A stretch of DNA of 64,000 bases from NCBI GenBank assembly GCA_028709785.1, contig JAQUTK010000006.1, positions 55,277-119,276 of the forward strand, given 5' to 3'. Shown here piece after piece: positions 63,065-64,000 of this stretch. The notes under the pieces were generated by a model. It searched no databases. It was not told the origin of the DNA and saw nothing but the letters and a program-made list of their open reading frames with translations. Made by a program: the position numbers and the translations under genes. The first letter of the stretch is position 1. The number at the start of each line of letters is the position of its first letter. Source of the stretch: Bacteroidales bacterium. GTDB lineage: Bacteria > Bacteroidota > Bacteroidia > Bacteroidales > JAQUTK01.

Positions 63065-64000
63065 TGAAACTCGAACCATTTATAGCAAGACGAATCTTCT
63101 TTAGTAGAGAAGGTGACAACCGTGCTTCAAAGCCTGCTGTTATTGTAGCTACCGCGGGCATTGCGTTGGGTCTTGCTGTGATGATTCTGTCTGTAGCCAT
63201 AGTCACAGGCTTCAAAAAAGAGGTTCGTGAAATAGTCACGGGATTCAGTTCGCATATCCAGATATCCAATTACGACAATAACTTTTCCTACGAGACTCAG
63301 CCGATACGTGTTTCTGACTCCTTATGCACTGTTCTGAATAAGAATCCGGAGGTAAAACACTTGCAGGTTTATGCCACCAAACCCGGCATCATCAAAACGG
63401 ATCAGGATTTTCAGGGTATCGTGGTGAAAGGAGTGGGGACTGATTACAACTGGGATTTCTTTCGTAAAAGTTTGCGAGAAGGAGAACTATTCACTTTCTC
63501 TGACTCTGCTGCTACAAATGATGTGATGATTTCCGAGAATCTCTCCGGCAAACTGGGTATTAAGTTGGGTGATTCTTTTTTAACTTATTTTATTCAGAGT
63601 GATATCCGGGTACGTAAGTTTAAAGTCAAAGGTATCTTTAATACAAACTTCGTAGAGTTTGACCGTCTCTTTATCATTGCGGATATCCGGCATATTCAAC
63701 GTCTTAATCAATGGGAGTCTGATCAGGTAAGTGGTGTCGAAGTGCAACTTCATGACTTTAATCAGGTGGATGAAGCATGGGATAAAATCTACGGATCGAT
63801 AGCTAACCGTTCAGATGATGATGGCAATTTCTATTATCCCCGTTCAATCAAAATGATTATGCCGCAGGTACTGGACTGGCTGGATATGCTTGATATCAAT
63901 ATGTGGGCTATACTGGCTTTGCTGCTTGCTGTGAGTGGATTTACAATGATCTCAGGATTACTCATCATTATCCTTGAACGAATCAATATGATTGGAATTC
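63064..64000 (+). CDS. LolC/LolE-type FtsX-family permease, 5' part (cut by window edge)
   Basis: This frame begins at the ATG overlapping the aminotransferase stop (TGATG) and is open to the window end, giving 312 residues. It starts MKLEPFIARRIFFSREG, followed by a first transmembrane segment (VIVATAGIALGLAVMILSVA) and a MacB-like periplasmic domain (SSHIQISNYDNNFSYETQP, VVKGVGTDYNW, VMISENLSGKLGIKLGDSF). A second membrane segment begins near MWAILALLLAVSGF. This order is that of lipoprotein-releasing permeases LolC/LolE, which extract lipoproteins from the inner membrane with LolD. Confidence 0.87.
   Translation, partial: MKLEPFIARRIFFSREGDNRASKPAVIVATAGIALGLAVMILSVAIVTGFKKEVREIVTGFSSHIQISNYDNNFSYETQPIRVSDSLCTVLNKNPEVKHLQVYATKPGIIKTDQDFQGIVVKGVGTDYNWDFFRKSLREGELFTFSDSAATNDVMISENLSGKLGIKLGDSFLTYFIQSDIRVRKFKVKGIFNTNFVEFDRLFIIADIRHIQRLNQWESDQVSGVEVQLHDFNQVDEAWDKIYGSIANRSDDDGNFYYPRSIKMIMPQVLDWLDMLDINMWAILALLLAVSGFTMISGLLIIILERINMIGI

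Overview
The window looks like a chromosomal segment of a Bacteroidales bacterium (phylum Bacteroidota); the genus cannot be fixed from sequence alone. Three things support this. Many genes carry the Bacteroidota-type promoter (TTTG, about 19 bases, then TAnnTTTG), with good examples at 1644-1674, 13833-13863, 57933-57963 and 61789-61819. The gene families are typical: a CarboxypepD_reg/DUF5686 outer-membrane protein, a TonB-dependent receptor, many secreted glycoside hydrolases, and the order S8 peptidase-xseA-xseB-ispD-recG. Shine-Dalgarno sequences are mostly weak or absent.

Bases 1-13,000 form a decaying polysaccharide-degradation region studded with accessory NTPase genes. A broken secreted hydrolase (1737-3618), the tail of a second GH43-type enzyme (3627-3897) and a deletion-scarred partial GH43 copy (8108-8610) lie among a DUF4143 ATPase (351-1616), a 1242-residue AlbA_2/Schlafen-like protein (4156-7884) and an AlbA_2/HATPase protein (8956-10629). 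Two of these NTPase genes sit between a partial and a longer copy of the same carbohydrate-enzyme sequence. One intact GH43 gene and a partner (10790-13029) remain.

Bases 13,000-30,000 hold small genes (an outer-membrane protein, a NimA-like flavoprotein, a DapB-like reductase) and then a tightly packed plus-strand cluster led by an IclR-type regulator with an IclR-like operator over its start (16024-29786). The cluster has a propeller/di-haem cytochrome, a cupin lipoprotein, a VOC protein, DhaK and DhaL, an LsrF-type thiolase/aldolase, a secreted propeller, a hydrazine-synthase-alpha-like propeller, a di-haem cytochrome fused to a formylglycine-generating-enzyme-like (SUMF1) domain, and a GH116-like hydrolase. 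It reads as one catabolic unit: periplasmic hydrolysis or redox chemistry, then cytoplasmic phosphorylation and C-C cleavage. It is my best candidate for an undescribed system.

Bases 30,000-39,600 form a second carbohydrate cluster: a divergent AraC regulator, aldose 1-epimerase, a clan GH-A hydrolase, a GH35-like enzyme and two paralogous secreted alpha/beta hydrolases flanking it. No SusC/SusD pair was seen.

Bases 39,600-45,320 are an AT-rich accessory patch: a nucleotidyltransferase, a DUF234 ATPase and a large STAND NTPase with a Cap4-like nuclease N-terminus, ending beside tRNA-Lys. The STAND protein looks like an anti-phage effector.

Bases 45,400-64,000 are mostly core: TonB receptor, folK, ridA, DUF5686 protein, recG-ispD-xseB-xseA-S8 peptidase, GH5 hydrolase, ABC-F ATPase, PHP phosphatase, a lipoprotein of the sugar-phosphate isomerase/epimerase family, an aminotransferase, and the start of a LolC/E-type permease cut by the window edge.
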